Source: Chthoniobacterales bacterium (GTDB lineage: Bacteria; Verrucomicrobiota; Verrucomicrobiia; Chthoniobacterales; JAATET01). From it: 51,066 nucleotides of DNA. Numbering within the stretch: position 1 is the stretch's first letter; each line of letters starts with the position of its first letter. A model generated the notes under the pieces. It had not been told where the DNA came from and ran no database searches. It was given only the letters and a program-made list of their open reading frames with translations. The translations under genes were made by a program, and so were the position numbers. Below are positions 29,552-40,400 of the stretch, piece after piece. Location: contig JAATET010000032.1 of the NCBI GenBank assembly GCA_015655545.1, positions 1 through 51,066 on the forward strand. The letters are read 5' to 3'.

Positions 29552-30661
29552 ATGCCTTCCAACGTCACCGAACTGCTGCAGGAGCTGATCCGGATTCCGA
29601 GCGTGAATCCGGACGGTGATCCGGGGACGCCGCACGTCGGCGAGAAAGAAATCGCGGATTACCTCGCGGATTTTCTGAGCAAGCTCGGCGCCCGGGTCGA
29701 GCTGCCGGAAGTGCTCGCCGGCCGGCCGAACGTGGTGGCCCGCTTTCCATCGAACCGCGCCGTCAAGCCAAAGCTGCTGCTCGCGCCGCATACCGACACG
29801 GTGAGCGTCGGCGGCATGACGATCGAGCCGTTCGGCGGCGAGTTGCGCGACGGAAAAATCCACGGCCGCGGCGCCTCGGATACCAAGGGCTCCATCGCCG
29901 CGATGCTTTGGGCGTTGCGGGAAAGTCGGCTCGACGATCTTTCACACGAAATCTGGTTCGCCGGTCTGATGGGCGAGGAGGCGGGATTGCATGGATCCAG
30001 GGATCTCGCCGGGCGGGAAAAATTCGATTTCGTCATCGTGGGTGAGCCGACGAGCCTGCAAATCGTCAATGCGACCAAAGGCTCCGCGTGGCTGACGCTG
30101 CGCACGAGCGGGAAAGCCGTGCACGCCTCGATGCCCGATGAGGGCGACAATGCCATCTACAAAATGGCGGACGTCCTGCGATGTATTCGCGACGAAATCG
30201 CTCCGTCGCTGCGGTCGCAAAGTCATCCCATCCTCGGCTCGCCGACGATCAGCGCGGGGACGATTCGCGGCGGCACGAAATCGAACATCGTGCCGGATGC
30301 CTGCGAGGTGAGCGTGGATCTGCGAACGATTCCAGGCCAGGAACTCGAGCCCGTGCTCGCGAAGCTGCGGGCCGCTTGTCCGGAGCTGGAAGTTGCGATC
30401 TGGGAGGCCAAGCCGATGCTCACCGAGGCGGAGCATCCGGTGATTCGCTCGCTGGAGAGTTGCGGGGCGGCCCGCGTGGGCGCGCCCTGGTTTTGCGACG
30501 CCGCGGTTTTTGGCGAGACGGGGGTTCCCTCGGTCGCGGTCGGGCCGGGATCGATCGAGCAGGCGCATACGAAGGACGAATTCATGGCCGTGGCGGATCT
30601 CGAGGCCGGCGTGGTGTTCTTCAAAAAATTCTTAGCCGCACTCCGGCCAGGCAGGTCATGA
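29552..30661 (+). CDS. M20 family metallopeptidase (ArgE/DapE-type deacylase)
   Basis: Zinc-dependent amidohydrolase of 369 residues in the ArgE/DapE/CPG2 group, probably cytoplasmic. Metal ligands and family motifs are present: LLAPHTDTVSVG (His and Asp), GRGASDTKGSIAAML (bridging Asp), GLMGEEAGLHGS (catalytic Glu pair) and VGEPTSLQIVNATKGS; the dimerisation domain has GKAVHASMPDEGDNAI with its conserved His; the C-terminal ligand region is IEQAHTKDEFM. The exact substrate (N-acetylornithine, N-succinyl-diaminopimelate or another N-acyl amino acid or dipeptide) cannot be fixed from sequence. Its stop overlaps the start of the Gfo/Idh/MocA gene (ATGA), so the two are co-translated. Confidence 0.9.
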   Translation: MPSNVTELLQELIRIPSVNPDGDPGTPHVGEKEIADYLADFLSKLGARVELPEVLAGRPNVVARFPSNRAVKPKLLLAPHTDTVSVGGMTIEPFGGELRDGKIHGRGASDTKGSIAAMLWALRESRLDDLSHEIWFAGLMGEEAGLHGSRDLAGREKFDFVIVGEPTSLQIVNATKGSAWLTLRTSGKAVHASMPDEGDNAIYKMADVLRCIRDEIAPSLRSQSHPILGSPTISAGTIRGGTKSNIVPDACEVSVDLRTIPGQELEPVLAKLRAACPELEVAIWEAKPMLTEAEHPVIRSLESCGAARVGAPWFCDAAVFGETGVPSVAVGPGSIEQAHTKDEFMAVADLEAGVVFFKKFLAALRPGRS

Positions 30662-31692
30662 CCGGGAAGATTCGTTGGGGACTGGTCGGAGCCGGAGGCA
30701 TCGCGCGTGATTTTGCCGCCGCATTGGCGACGGCCCATTTCAGCACGCTCGCCGCGGTGGGCAGCCGGTCGCGCGAGTCGGCCGAAAAATTCGCGCGGGA
30801 TTTTCCCGGATGCCGTGCCCACGCGTCGATCGAGGAAATGCTCGCCGACCCGGAGGTCGGCGCCGTTTACATCGCGACCCCGCATCCTTCCCATGCCGAA
30901 TGGACGGTCCGCGCCGCGCGCGCTGGGAAACACGTGCTTTGCGAAAAGCCTTTTGCGATGAACGTCGCCGAAGCCGAGCGGGTTTTCGCCGCGGTCGAGG
31001 GCACGGGCGTGACGGTGGTCGAGGCCTTCAAGGATCGCTTCCATCCGCTCACCGAGCGCGTCGTGGCCGCGCTTCCCCAGCTCGGCGAGATTCGCATTAT
31101 CGAGGCGGCATTCAGCTATCGCACCGATTTTGATTCGGCGAAGCGGCATTTTGCCTTGGAGCTGGGCGGCGGCGGGATTCTCGACGTGGGATGCTATCCC
31201 ATGAATTTCGCGAGACGGATCGCGGGTGCTGCGCTTGGGCGGACTTTTGCCGATCCCCTGGGAGTCACCGGCCTGGCGGAGTTTGCGGATACGGGCGCCG
31301 ATATTTACGCGATCGGGTTGCTTCGATTCGCGAATGGCATCCTCGCAAAAGCTTCCTGCGGCATCACCGTGGCGCAGGAAATCTGCGCGCGGATTTACGG
31401 AACCGAGGGCTGGATTTACGTGCCGCATCCATGGACGCGATTCCCCGCCGGCACGGCCACGGCGACGCTGCGGCGCGCCGGCGGGCGGGAGGAGGCGCTG
31501 GCCGTGACCACGGATCGGCATGTCTTCGCCCTCGAGGCGGACGCGCTGGCTCAAACCGCCGCCGCCGGTCTCGCGGAATGCGCCGCGATGACCTGGGCGG
31601 ACACGATCAGCAACCTGCGCGCTCTCGATCAATGGCGCGCGGCCATCGGTCTGCGCTATCCGGCGGACGAAGCGACGGGGCCCAGGGTCTAG
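30658..31692 (+). CDS. Gfo/Idh/MocA family NAD(P)-dependent oxidoreductase
   Basis: 344-residue oxidoreductase. Rossmann motif GLVGAGGIARDFA at the N-terminus; YIATPHPSHAEWTVRAARAGKHVLCEKPFAMN contains the conserved C-EKP motif with the catalytic Lys; VEAFKDRFHPL and GGGGILDVGCYPMNFARRI match the dehydrogenase C-terminal domain, close to the trans-1,2-dihydrobenzene-1,2-diol dehydrogenase/glucose-fructose oxidoreductase subgroup. No Tat or Sec signal, so cytoplasmic. Start at the ATG at 30658 overlaps the M20 peptidase stop. The sugar or diol substrate is unknown. Confidence 0.9.
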   Translation: MTGKIRWGLVGAGGIARDFAAALATAHFSTLAAVGSRSRESAEKFARDFPGCRAHASIEEMLADPEVGAVYIATPHPSHAEWTVRAARAGKHVLCEKPFAMNVAEAERVFAAVEGTGVTVVEAFKDRFHPLTERVVAALPQLGEIRIIEAAFSYRTDFDSAKRHFALELGGGGILDVGCYPMNFARRIAGAALGRTFADPLGVTGLAEFADTGADIYAIGLLRFANGILAKASCGITVAQEICARIYGTEGWIYVPHPWTRFPAGTATATLRRAGGREEALAVTTDRHVFALEADALAQTAAAGLAECAAMTWADTISNLRALDQWRAAIGLRYPADEATGPRV

Positions 31693-31761
31693 GAGCTTTA
31701 TGCGTGGTGGTTTCGACGGGGGCTGATTCGGATTGAATCGCATGCCGGGGTCGGCGAAAAC

Positions 31762-31767
31762 GGAGGG
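31762..31767 (+). promoter_or_regulatory. Shine-Dalgarno GGAGGG of proS
   Basis: GGAGGG lies 7 nt before the ATG at 31775 and selects that codon over the in-frame ATG at 31733. It is one of the few strong Shine-Dalgarno sequences in the window; most starts here have none, many being overlap-coupled. Confidence 0.7.
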
Positions 31768-31774
31768 CTCCTTT

Positions 31775-33319
31775 ATGAGTGAAAAGACAGCGATCACCCC
31801 ACGCCGCGAGGAAGATTTTCCCGAGTGGTATCAACAGGTCATCAAGGCCGCCGACATGGCCGAGAATTCCGAGGTGCGCGGCTGCATGGTCATCAAGCCG
31901 TGGGGCTACGCTTTGTGGGAGCGCATGCAGGCCGTGCTCGACGGAATGTTCAAGGCCACCGGTCACAAGAACGCGTATTTCCCGCTCTTCATTCCGCTGA
32001 GCCATCTGCAAAAGGAAGCGGATCACGTCGAGGGTTTCGCGACGGAGTGCGCGGTCGTCACGCATCATCGTCTGGAGAAGAAAGACGGGAAGCTCGTGCC
32101 CGCCGGCCAGCTCACCGAGCCGCTCATCGTGCGGCCCACTTCGGAGACGATCATCGGCGCGACGTATGCGAAATGGGTGAAGAGCTACCGCGATCTCCCG
32201 ATCCTGATCAACCAATGGGCGAACGTCGTGCGCTGGGAAATGCGGCCGCGATTGTTTCTGCGCACGGCGGAATTTCTGTGGCAGGAAGGACACACCGCGC
32301 ATGAGACCGAGGCCGAGGCCATCGCGGAAACCGAGAAAATGCTCGGCGTGTATGAGACGTTCGCGCGGGACTATCTGGCGATCCCCGTGCTCACCGGCGA
32401 GAAGAGCGAAAGCGAGCGGTTTCCCGGCGCGGTGCGCACGTATTGCATCGAGGCCATGGTGCAGGATCGCAAAGCCATCCAGGCCGGCACGTCGCATTTT
32501 CTCGGACAGAATTTTGCGAAGGCCTCGGGCATTCAGTTCCAGGGTCGCGACGGGCAGCTTGCGCTCGCGTGGACGACAAGCTGGGGCGTGAGCACGCGCT
32601 TGATCGGCACGCTCATCATGGCGCACGCCGACGACGACGGGCTCATTCTGCCGCCGCGCATCGCGCCGGCGCATGTGGTGATCATTCCGATCACGCCGAA
32701 GCCGGAAAGCCGCGACGCCGTGCTGGAGGCGGCGCACACGCTCGCCGCCGATTTGCGCGTGCAGACGTATCACGGAGCGCCCTTGCTGGTGGAGATCGAC
32801 GATCGGGACCTGGGCGGCGGCGTGAAAAGCTGGGAGTGGATCAAGAAAGGCGTGCCGATTCGCATCGAGATCGGGCCTCGCGATCTCGAGAATGGTTCCG
32901 TCGCGCTCTCGCGCCGCGACGAGCCGCCCAAGCAAAAGGAATTTTTGCCGCAGTTCGAAGCCGTGGCGAAAGCCTGCACGCTGCTCGACGACATTCAGCA
33001 GAACTTGCTCGCGCGCGCCACCGCCTTCCGCGACGCGCAGACGCGCGTGATCGATTCGAAGGAGGATTTCTACGATTACTTCACGCCGAAAAATTCCAGC
33101 AAGCCGGAATCGGAGCGAAGCGGAGATGGACGAAGTCAAATTCACGGCGGCTTCGCCCTCGCGCATTGGAATGGCAGCGGCGAAGTCGAAGCGAAGATCA
33201 AGGAGGACTTGAAGGTGACGATTCGCTGCATCCCGCTCGAGACGACGGCGGAGCCCGGCGCCTGCATCTTCACGGGTGAGCCGAGTCGCCAACGGGTGGT
33301 TTTCGCGAAGTCCTATTAG
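31775..33319 (+). CDS. proS: Prolyl-tRNA synthetase, eukaryote/archaea-like (type 3) form
   Basis: Charges tRNA-Pro. 514 residues, without the large editing insertion of the E. coli type and ending in a C-terminal Tyr (VVFAKSY), both marks of the eukaryote-like ProRS found in some bacteria. Motif 1 region GYALWERMQAVLDGMFKATGHKNAYFPLFIP, motif 2 RPTSETIIGATYAKW followed by NVVRWEMRPRLFLRTAEFLWQEGHTAH, and the C-terminal anticodon domain (HVVIIPITPK) are clear. Between FTPKNSSKPE and IHGGFALAHW there are about ten extra residues (SERSGDGRSQ), encoded by 30 purine-rich, internally repetitive bases; I expect PE to abut IHGG in close relatives. Start set by the GGAGGG at 31762. Confidence 0.94.
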   Translation: MSEKTAITPRREEDFPEWYQQVIKAADMAENSEVRGCMVIKPWGYALWERMQAVLDGMFKATGHKNAYFPLFIPLSHLQKEADHVEGFATECAVVTHHRLEKKDGKLVPAGQLTEPLIVRPTSETIIGATYAKWVKSYRDLPILINQWANVVRWEMRPRLFLRTAEFLWQEGHTAHETEAEAIAETEKMLGVYETFARDYLAIPVLTGEKSESERFPGAVRTYCIEAMVQDRKAIQAGTSHFLGQNFAKASGIQFQGRDGQLALAWTTSWGVSTRLIGTLIMAHADDDGLILPPRIAPAHVVIIPITPKPESRDAVLEAAHTLAADLRVQTYHGAPLLVEIDDRDLGGGVKSWEWIKKGVPIRIEIGPRDLENGSVALSRRDEPPKQKEFLPQFEAVAKACTLLDDIQQNLLARATAFRDAQTRVIDSKEDFYDYFTPKNSSKPESERSGDGRSQIHGGFALAHWNGSGEVEAKIKEDLKVTIRCIPLETTAEPGACIFTGEPSRQRVVFAKSY

Positions 33320-33330
33320 AAAAAATCGCG

Positions 33331-34242
33331 ATGAAAACGAGTTCCTCCCTGCTCGTTGGACTCGATCTTGGCGGCACGAAGATCGAGGGGGCCATCGTCG
33401 ATCCGAACCGCCCGGCGGAACCGGTCGCGCGGCTGCGACATCCCACGGAATCATCGGAAGGCTACGACCACATCCTTGGCCAGATCGGCAGGGTGATCGA
33501 GGATCTCCGGCGGAGTTATCCCGGAAAATTTCCCGGGATCGTCGGACTCGGGACTCCGGGCACGCTCGATCCGAAGACGCAGCTCCTGCGCGGCTCGAAC
33601 ACGCAATGCCTGAACGGCCGGCCGCTGCGCGCCGACCTCGAGAAGCGGCTCGGCCTGCGGGTCGAAATCGAAAATGACGCGAATTGTTTCGCGCTTGCCG
33701 AGGCGACATTGGGCGCCGCTCGCGGCTACGAGACGGTCTTCGGCATCATCATGGGCACCGGCTGCGGAGGCGGCTATGTCGTCCACAACAAAGTCCTCCA
33801 CGGCTGCCACGGCATCGCGGGCGAATGGGGCCAGCTCGTGATCGAGCCCGGCGGACGCCTGTCCGGCTACGGCACGAGGGGAATCGTCGAGACCTATATC
33901 GCCGGGCCGGCGCTCGAAGGATTTTACGAGGAGGAAAGCGGCGTCCGGCTCCCGCTCAAGGAAATCGTGGCGCGGGCGGGCGCCGATCCCGCAGCGGCGG
34001 CGACCATCGAGCGGTTGAAGGATTTTTTCCCGCGGGCGCTGGCTTTTATCATCGATACGTTCGACCCCCACGCGGTGGTCATCGGCGGAGGCGTCGGCAA
34101 TCTCGACGTGCTTTACACGGACGAGATACGAACGCGGATTTCGCAGCTGATTTTTGCGCCGAAATTCGAAGCGGCGATCCTCAGGCCGGAGCTGGGTGAT
34201 AGTGCGGGTGTCTTCGGAGCCGCGATGCGGACGGCGAATTAG
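33331..34242 (+). CDS. ROK family sugar kinase lacking the zinc-binding cysteine motif
   Basis: 303-residue ROK (repressor/ORF/kinase) protein, most likely a hexose or N-acetylhexosamine kinase since there is no N-terminal helix-turn-helix. ATP-binding [32 protein letters not shown] with the catalytic Asp, [12 protein letters not shown], and HGIAGEWGQ with the sugar-binding His/Glu are intact. The expected CxCGxxGCxE zinc motif is replaced by [13 protein letters not shown]: all three cysteines are gone although the surrounding GxxGxxET framework is kept. Only 11 bp separate it from proS. It is convergent with the DUF255 gene, overlapping it by 4 nt. Confidence 0.9.
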   Translation: MKTSSSLLVGLDLGGTKIEGAIVDPNRPAEPVARLRHPTESSEGYDHILGQIGRVIEDLRRSYPGKFPGIVGLGTPGTLDPKTQLLRGSNTQCLNGRPLRADLEKRLGLRVEIENDANCFALAEATLGAARGYETVFGIIMGTGCGGGYVVHNKVLHGCHGIAGEWGQLVIEPGGRLSGYGTRGIVETYIAGPALEGFYEEESGVRLPLKEIVARAGADPAAAATIERLKDFFPRALAFIIDTFDPHAVVIGGGVGNLDVLYTDEIRTRISQLIFAPKFEAAILRPELGDSAGVFGAAMRTAN

Positions 34243-36290
34243 GAAATTTCCGCGGGATCGACGATCGGCGCGTGGCAGGAGAAGTCTTCGCACACGTAAA
34301 GCGCCGCCTGACCGTCAATCGGGCGCATGTCCTTGGTGGAATCCGTGTGCCCGGCGAGCAGCAGCACGCGATTTGGCTCGAACTTGAGACGTGCCGCATG
34401 GGCGAGGGCCAACGCGTCCGCCGCCTCGCGCTCGCCGGCGATCACCAGCTGGCGCGGCGGGGTCAGGAGCATGTCCAGGGCGCAAAGCATTTTTGGCACG
34501 GCGGAAGGCATGCCGCGCAGGATTGCCGAAAATGAACCGATGGTTTTTCGCGCCCGCGCCACGCGGGCGTCGTCGTGAAGCATCCAGCCCAGGCGAAGAA
34601 GATTCAGGGCGGAGATCGAGTTGGCCGAGGGCTCGGCGCCGTCGTAGTCGTCGCGCAGGCGCAGCGGCACGAGCGGGTCGCCCTCCGCGCTCCCGAGATA
34701 GGCGCTGGCCTCGTCGTCGAAGAAAAGTGCGTCCTGCCTGGCCTGGAGTTCGGTGGCCCACGAAAGCCACGCGGGATCGAGGTCGGCTTCGTAAAGATCG
34801 AGCAGCCCTTGAATGACGAACGCATAGTCCTCCGCAAAAGCCCGGATGGCGGCCCTGCCGTCCCGCCACGACCGAAATAGCTCGCCCGTCGCGGGATCGA
34901 ACATGCTGCCGCGCAAAAATTGCGCGGCGCGGCGAGCGGCAGCGAGGAAGACATCGTCGCCGAGGATCGCTCCCGCTCGCGCGAGGGCGGAAATCATCAA
35001 GCCGTTCCAGGCCGCCAGGACTTTGTCGTCAAGGTGCGGTTTCGGACGCGACTCGCGCGCGGTGACGAGGGTGAGCCGGGCGCGTGCGAGTGCGTCGCGG
35101 ATTTCATCGAGGGATTGGCCGAAGGCTGCCGCGGTGGCTGGAAGAGGCTCGCGCCGGATGAGAATATTTTTCCCGGGAAATTCGCCGTGGGGATCGCTTT
35201 CCGGAAGCACATTTCCCGCGGGTTCGACGCCGAAGTGGCGGCAGAAAATCGCAGCGTCCTCCGGGTTCAAGAGCCTTTCGATCTCGTCTTTTGTCCAGAC
35301 GTAGAATGCCCCCTCGCGATGCTCGGGCCGGCCGTGCGCGATGAGGCTGTCGGCATCTTCCGCGGAAAAAAAGCCGCCTTCGGGATGCGTGAGGCTGCGG
35401 CTGGCGTAGGCGAGCGTGTCGCGGGCGATGTCGGCGAATTCGGGATCGCGGGTGATCAACCATGCGTCGAGATAGGCGCTCGCGAGCTGGGCCTGGTCGT
35501 AGAGCATTTTCTCGAAATGCGGGACGTGCCATTCGCCATCGACCGAGTAGCGATGGAAGCCGCCTCCGAGGTGATCGCGCATGCCGCCGGCGGCCATTTT
35601 GCGCAGGGTATGCAGCGCCATTTCCAAGGCGTGGGGTTCTTTCGAGCGAACGAGAAAATCGAGAACCGCCGGGCGTGGAAATTTCGGCCCGCCGCCGAAG
35701 CCGCCTTCCCGGGCGTCGTAGCTGCGGGCGAAGGCTTCGTATCCGGCGGTGAGCGGGGCGGGGGACAATGGGGAAGAGGAAGTGGAAGAGGAGGATTCTT
35801 TGAGCGACGCGATGACCTGGGCGCCCTGGGCGAGGACGTTCTCCCGCTCGCGCGACCAGATTTCGGCGACGCGCTCGAGCACGGTGATGAAGCCGGGACG
35901 GCCGTAGCGATCGGTGGGCGGAAAATACGTGCCGCCGAAAAAGGGCTGGCCGTTCGGCGTGAGCCACGCGCTCATCGGCCAGCCGCCGCTGCCGGTGGTC
36001 GCCTGCACGAAGGCCATGTAGAGACGGTCGATATCCGGGCGCTCCTCGCGATCCACCTTGATGCTCACGAAATATTCGTTGAGCACGGCGGCGACCTCGG
36101 GATTCTCGAATGATTCGTGCGCCATGACGTGGCACCAATGGCAGGTCGAGTAGCCGATCGAGAGGAAGACGGGCTTGTTCTCGTCGCGCGCGCGTGCGAA
36201 CGCGACCGAGCCCCATTCGTGCCAGTGGACGGGATTGTCCTTGTGCTGGAGCAGGTAGGGCGAGGTGGCGGCTGCGAGGAGGTTCGGCAT
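34239..36290 (-). CDS. DUF255 / YyaL-type protein: thioredoxin-like domain fused to an (alpha/alpha)6-barrel
   Basis: 683-residue protein of the YyaL/SPATA20 family. N-terminal thioredoxin-like DUF255 domain (~1-165): [26 protein letters not shown], then [18 protein letters not shown] with the CHWC redox-type motif, [15 protein letters not shown] and [23 protein letters not shown]. The remainder is an alpha/alpha barrel resembling N-acylglucosamine 2-epimerase-like folds, with [29 protein letters not shown] and FFSAEDADS. The function is not established; members have been linked to thiol or sugar chemistry. No signal peptide. The start at 36290 gives the standard family N-terminus; an ATG at 36311 is alternative. 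Convergent with the ROK gene. Confidence 0.9.
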   Translation of the reverse strand: MPNLLAAATSPYLLQHKDNPVHWHEWGSVAFARARDENKPVFLSIGYSTCHWCHVMAHESFENPEVAAVLNEYFVSIKVDREERPDIDRLYMAFVQATTGSGGWPMSAWLTPNGQPFFGGTYFPPTDRYGRPGFITVLERVAEIWSRERENVLAQGAQVIASLKESSSSTSSSPLSPAPLTAGYEAFARSYDAREGGFGGGPKFPRPAVLDFLVRSKEPHALEMALHTLRKMAAGGMRDHLGGGFHRYSVDGEWHVPHFEKMLYDQAQLASAYLDAWLITRDPEFADIARDTLAYASRSLTHPEGGFFSAEDADSLIAHGRPEHREGAFYVWTKDEIERLLNPEDAAIFCRHFGVEPAGNVLPESDPHGEFPGKNILIRREPLPATAAAFGQSLDEIRDALARARLTLVTARESRPKPHLDDKVLAAWNGLMISALARAGAILGDDVFLAAARRAAQFLRGSMFDPATGELFRSWRDGRAAIRAFAEDYAFVIQGLLDLYEADLDPAWLSWATELQARQDALFFDDEASAYLGSAEGDPLVPLRLRDDYDGAEPSANSISALNLLRLGWMLHDDARVARARKTIGSFSAILRGMPSAVPKMLCALDMLLTPPRQLVIAGEREAADALALAHAARLKFEPNRVLLLAGHTDSTKDMRPIDGQAALYVCEDFSCHAPIVDPAEIS

Positions 36291-36355
36291 GGCTGAAAGA
36301 AACGCTGGCATCCTTTCCACGCCCGCGCAATGCCGGTCCGCCGACGAATGGGTGG

Positions 36356-37321
36356 TTACTTGACGCTGGTGGAGACCTGGAATTTGGACGCCTCGGTCTT
36401 GACGAAGTTCAGCACGACCGGTGCAAGAATGATGCCGCCTATGCCCATGAGCCTCTCCCCGACGAGCAGGGCGAGCAGGGTGAGCCACATCGGATGGCGG
36501 ATGCGCCCGCCGATGATCCGGCTGTTGAGAAAGTATTCCAGCTTATGGACAACGATGAGGAAGATGAGGGCTCCGCCCGCGAATTGGGGCGAGATGGTGA
36601 AGCCGAGGCCGACGATGAGCGTATTGCTGATGAGATTGCCGATCACCGGCAGGAGGCCGCACAAAAAAGTGAAGATGATGACCACCGTGGCGTAGGGCAG
36701 GCCGCAGGAGTAGATGAAAATCGCCGTGAGCGTGGTGTTGATGGCGGAGATGATGACCTGGGCGCCCATGACCCGCTCGAAGCTTCGGTAGAGCGAATGA
36801 AACAGCTCGGCGATCCTCGCCGCGTGCAGGGAATACAGGCTCAGCGGGCGCGGGGTGAGATCGTAGTCGATCTTGGGGTTGATGAAGATGCCGATGGCCA
36901 CCACGACGCCGACGACGAGAAAGAGAAATTCCTTCGTGGCGATCCTGGCAAAGCTGCCGAGGTAGCCGGCGGCGGCCTGCGCGCTCTCGATGGCCAGTGA
37001 TTTCAGGCTCTCGATATCGGTGAATGGCAGGTCGATGCCGTGGCCGGTGGCGTATTTGACGATCTTTGGAACGGAGTTGGAAACGATCTCCGGGAGTTCG
37101 ACGATCGCCTGTCGCACGAAAAACGCGAAGCCGTAGAAAAGCAGCGAGAGCAGAATGAGGAAGGCGGGCACCGCGCTCCATTTGTAGCGGCCGAAGGACA
37201 GGGTGCGCAGCGCGAGAAAGGCGAAGAGCGCCGTGATCAGCACCGTGGACAGATGCAGCCATCCGATGAGGATGAAGAGCAGCAGGAAGATCGCATACGA
37301 GACGGCGGGAGAGTGGGACAT
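36356..37321 (-). CDS. AI-2E family transporter (PF01594-type membrane protein)
   Basis: 321-residue inner-membrane protein. Two N-terminal membrane segments separated by short loops ([32 protein letters not shown]), a third at ~55-75, a periplasmic stretch with [14 protein letters not shown], then a cluster of C-terminal helices including [27 protein letters not shown] and the [25 protein letters not shown] signature typical of this family. Members have been described as autoinducer-2 exporters, Na+(Li+)/H+ antiporters or transporters of unknown specificity, so the substrate is left open. It lies between the DUF255 and GH78 genes on the same strand; 168 bp of gene-free sequence with short GC-rich inverted repeats separates it from the GH78 stop. 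Confidence 0.88.
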   Translation of the reverse strand: MSHSPAVSYAIFLLLFILIGWLHLSTVLITALFAFLALRTLSFGRYKWSAVPAFLILLSLLFYGFAFFVRQAIVELPEIVSNSVPKIVKYATGHGIDLPFTDIESLKSLAIESAQAAAGYLGSFARIATKEFLFLVVGVVVAIGIFINPKIDYDLTPRPLSLYSLHAARIAELFHSLYRSFERVMGAQVIISAINTTLTAIFIYSCGLPYATVVIIFTFLCGLLPVIGNLISNTLIVGLGFTISPQFAGGALIFLIVVHKLEYFLNSRIIGGRIRHPMWLTLLALLVGERLMGIGGIILAPVVLNFVKTEASKFQVSTSVK

Positions 37322-37489
37322 CGGGTGCGGGAACGTGCTGGCGCATGTTTGATGGCAAATGGCGGACTTGTCGAGCGCCGCGGGCGGACTCGTCCGGAGC
37401 GCCCGATGGGGCCGCCTACGTTCCCATCAGCAGGCGCAGCGGGGGTTCGGTGCAATGGAATACGTCACGCCATTGCCGTTGCTCCAATC

Positions 37490-40400
37490 TTACGGAACTC
37501 GGCGAACGATGGTGAGCGTCACTGGGGCGGAAAATCCTTCCGTTCCGGTGGCGATGAAGGTGATCCGATTTTTTCCGGGCTTAAGGGGCGCCGTAATTTT
37601 CCATTTGCCGCCAGGACGCAGACGCGCGGTCTTCCAAGCTCCTTTGCGGAGGCGATAGGAGATGAGATTGCCATCGATGACGATCCCGGTGATCGGGATT
37701 TTGGATTTGGCGGTTGCGATGGTCTTTTTGCCCGCGATGCGCACTTTAGGTTGGCTCGGGGAAGCCGACGGAGAGGGGAAAGGCGTCGCTGGAACAGGCG
37801 TGGGGGTCGGTGTGGGAGTCGGTGTGGGAGTCGGTGTGGGAGTCGGTGTGGGAGTCGGCGTGGGGGTCGGCGTGGGGGTCGGCGTGGGAGTCGATTGGGC
37901 AAGGGAAATGGTGTGCTGTCCCGAGGGGACGTCTTGGACGGTCAGATTTCCGTCGGCCGACGCAACAGCGTCTGTCTGCACGCCGTCCAGTATCGCCACG
38001 GCATTGGAAAGTCCCTTGGTCGGGATGACGATATTCGCGGTCATGTTTCCCGGGATCGTGACGGTCAGGCTGAAAGTGGACGGTGAATTCTGGACGCTGA
38101 GTTTTACCGGACCACGGATGGTGGGGATGGTTCCGACGACTTGCGTCAACCCGGCCGACGCGGTTCCGCTGCCGAGCTGGGGATGGATCTCCACGCGGCC
38201 CATTCCGGGGGTGAGCGGCTTGAGGCCGAGGACGTAGCGGGAGAGGATGTTCACCGGAGCGGCCCCCCAGGCGTGATTCCAATCCTGGTTGCTTTTGTAG
38301 GTGTTGTCCCAGGCTTCCATCGTGAGGGTCGAGCCGGCGGTCATCATGTTTGCCCAGTGGCGCTTGTAGGCGGGGTCGTGGTCGGCCATGAGGCCGATGG
38401 CGTAGTCAGCCTCGTCGCCCTCGAAGAGCGCTTCGAGCAGATATTGCGCACCATAGACGCTGGGGGCCATGCGCTTGGTCTTCAGGTAGGTCATCACCGC
38501 GGCGACGCGAGCCGGCGGCACGAGGCCCAAGGCCATCGGGAAGAAATTGCCGTGTGCGGAGACGTGGGTGGAGGTCTCTCCGTCTTGATAAGTGGAGGTG
38601 GCGGCCTTCCAAAAGGTCGCGTTGAACGCCGTCTGAATCTGGTCCGCGCGAGTGGTGAAATCTGCCTGGTCTGCGCTCTTTCCGAGTGCCCCGGCCATTT
38701 CGGCCATCAGACGCAAGCCGCGGTAGTGAAAGGCGTTGATGACGGTGCTGTAGCTGGTCTGGACGTAACCATCGCGCTCGCCGGTCGGCCAGTCGATGAT
38801 GTCCGAGGGGTCGCTGGTTCCGTTATTGGGCCAGCCTTGAAAAAGCTTGTCGGTGGAGCGCTCGCGGTCGAGCCGGAGGTAGGTCTTGATGGCGTCGTAG
38901 TTCGCGGCGAGGGCGTCAATGTTGCCGGTATACATGTAGTCCGCCCAAGCCATCAGCGGGAAGTGGAGGCGCCATTCCGTGGGCCAGGTGTGGTGATCGA
39001 GGAGGTATTCATAGCTATAACGAGCAAGCGTGTATTCGCTGTCGGAGGCATAGTGACCAAGCTGGTTGATATAGGCGTCGGCTTCGTAAGGAGTCCGCTC
39101 TCGGTCTCCGTCAATATACACACTGGCGAAGCTGGTGGCTTTGATCGTGTGGCGGCAGAGATCCCAGACGGAATTCAGCGTCGGGTTCGAACTGGTAAAG
39201 GTCGCCGCGGAGTCGTCGAAGACGGAATGTAATACATATTGCCGGACGTCGGCGGCAGTGATCGTGCCGGGGCAATTTAGAAGCTCGACATAGCGGAAGG
39301 GCATCACGCCACCGGACCAGGAGACGCTGATGCCTCCGGTGGTGCTGGCCTTATGCACTGCGTAAGTCATCTCGCCGTTCTGTAGGGAGACCGAGGACGA
39401 GCCGTAGCGGATGGTCGCGCCGGGCGCGGTATTGACGCTGTTTCCCGTCGCCGCCTCGCCCTGGCGCACGGTCATCGTCTGTCCGGAGAAGTTGCCATTC
39501 AGATGGATCGTCACGTAACCGAAAGCGTCCTTGCCGAAGTCGATAAAGAAATTGCCACTGCCCTTGCCCACGACGGTCACGGGAGTAACGACCGTGTCGA
39601 ACGCAGGCTGGTAGCGCCCGGCCCAGGCATTCGAGCTGGCTCCGTAAAGCGAATGGGCGGTCGAGCCGGAGGACAAGGCAGCGTCGACCGTGAAGGATTG
39701 CGGCGTCGACCACTCCGTCGGATCCGAGGCGTGATTCCAGGTGCGAACCTTCCAGGTGTAGCTGCCTCCGGGAGATAGGGCGGTGACGCCGCCGTAAGGG
39801 ATATTGATCGATGCGTCGGAAGTGATCTTGCCGCTTTGCCAGATGGTCGCACCGGTGGAGGACGCGACGGCGATTTCATAGGCGGTCTGGCGATCTGCCG
39901 TCTGGAAGGGGTTGAACACCCAACTAAAAGTCGGTCGAGCACTGGCAGTCGTTGTGCGCTCGGGAAACGCCAAAAGATTGACCCGCAAACCGGTTGGCGA
40001 CTTGGGAACACTCGAAAAAATGAACTCGCCGGCGCCGCGGGCGATATTGCTGATGCGGACTTCGTCGATCGATCCCAGCAGGCCTTCGCTGGAACCTCCG
40101 GTGGCTCGACCCTCGTTGCCAATCACCAGCGGCGATACGACCGTGCTATCAACCGTCACGTCGGTGGAACTCGCGAGCAGGGCCGCCTGAGTGCGCGAGG
40201 GATCCACCCGCGTCCAATAGAGCTTCGTTTGCGGAGTGGCTCCGGTGCCGTCGTAGGTAAGAGCCACGTGAAACCAGGTATTTGCGATGAAGGCATTGTC
40301 GCCGGTGGTGGGGATCTGGGCGGTGAAATCGCTTCCGGTGCCGATGAAATGGAACTCCAGGCTGCCGTCGGACGTGACGCGAAATTGAAATCCGCGAGTG

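Noticed and set aside
37797-37893. CRISPR-like array
   Set aside because: The units are contiguous 12-bp repeats with no spacers and encode a Thr-Pro linker in frame.
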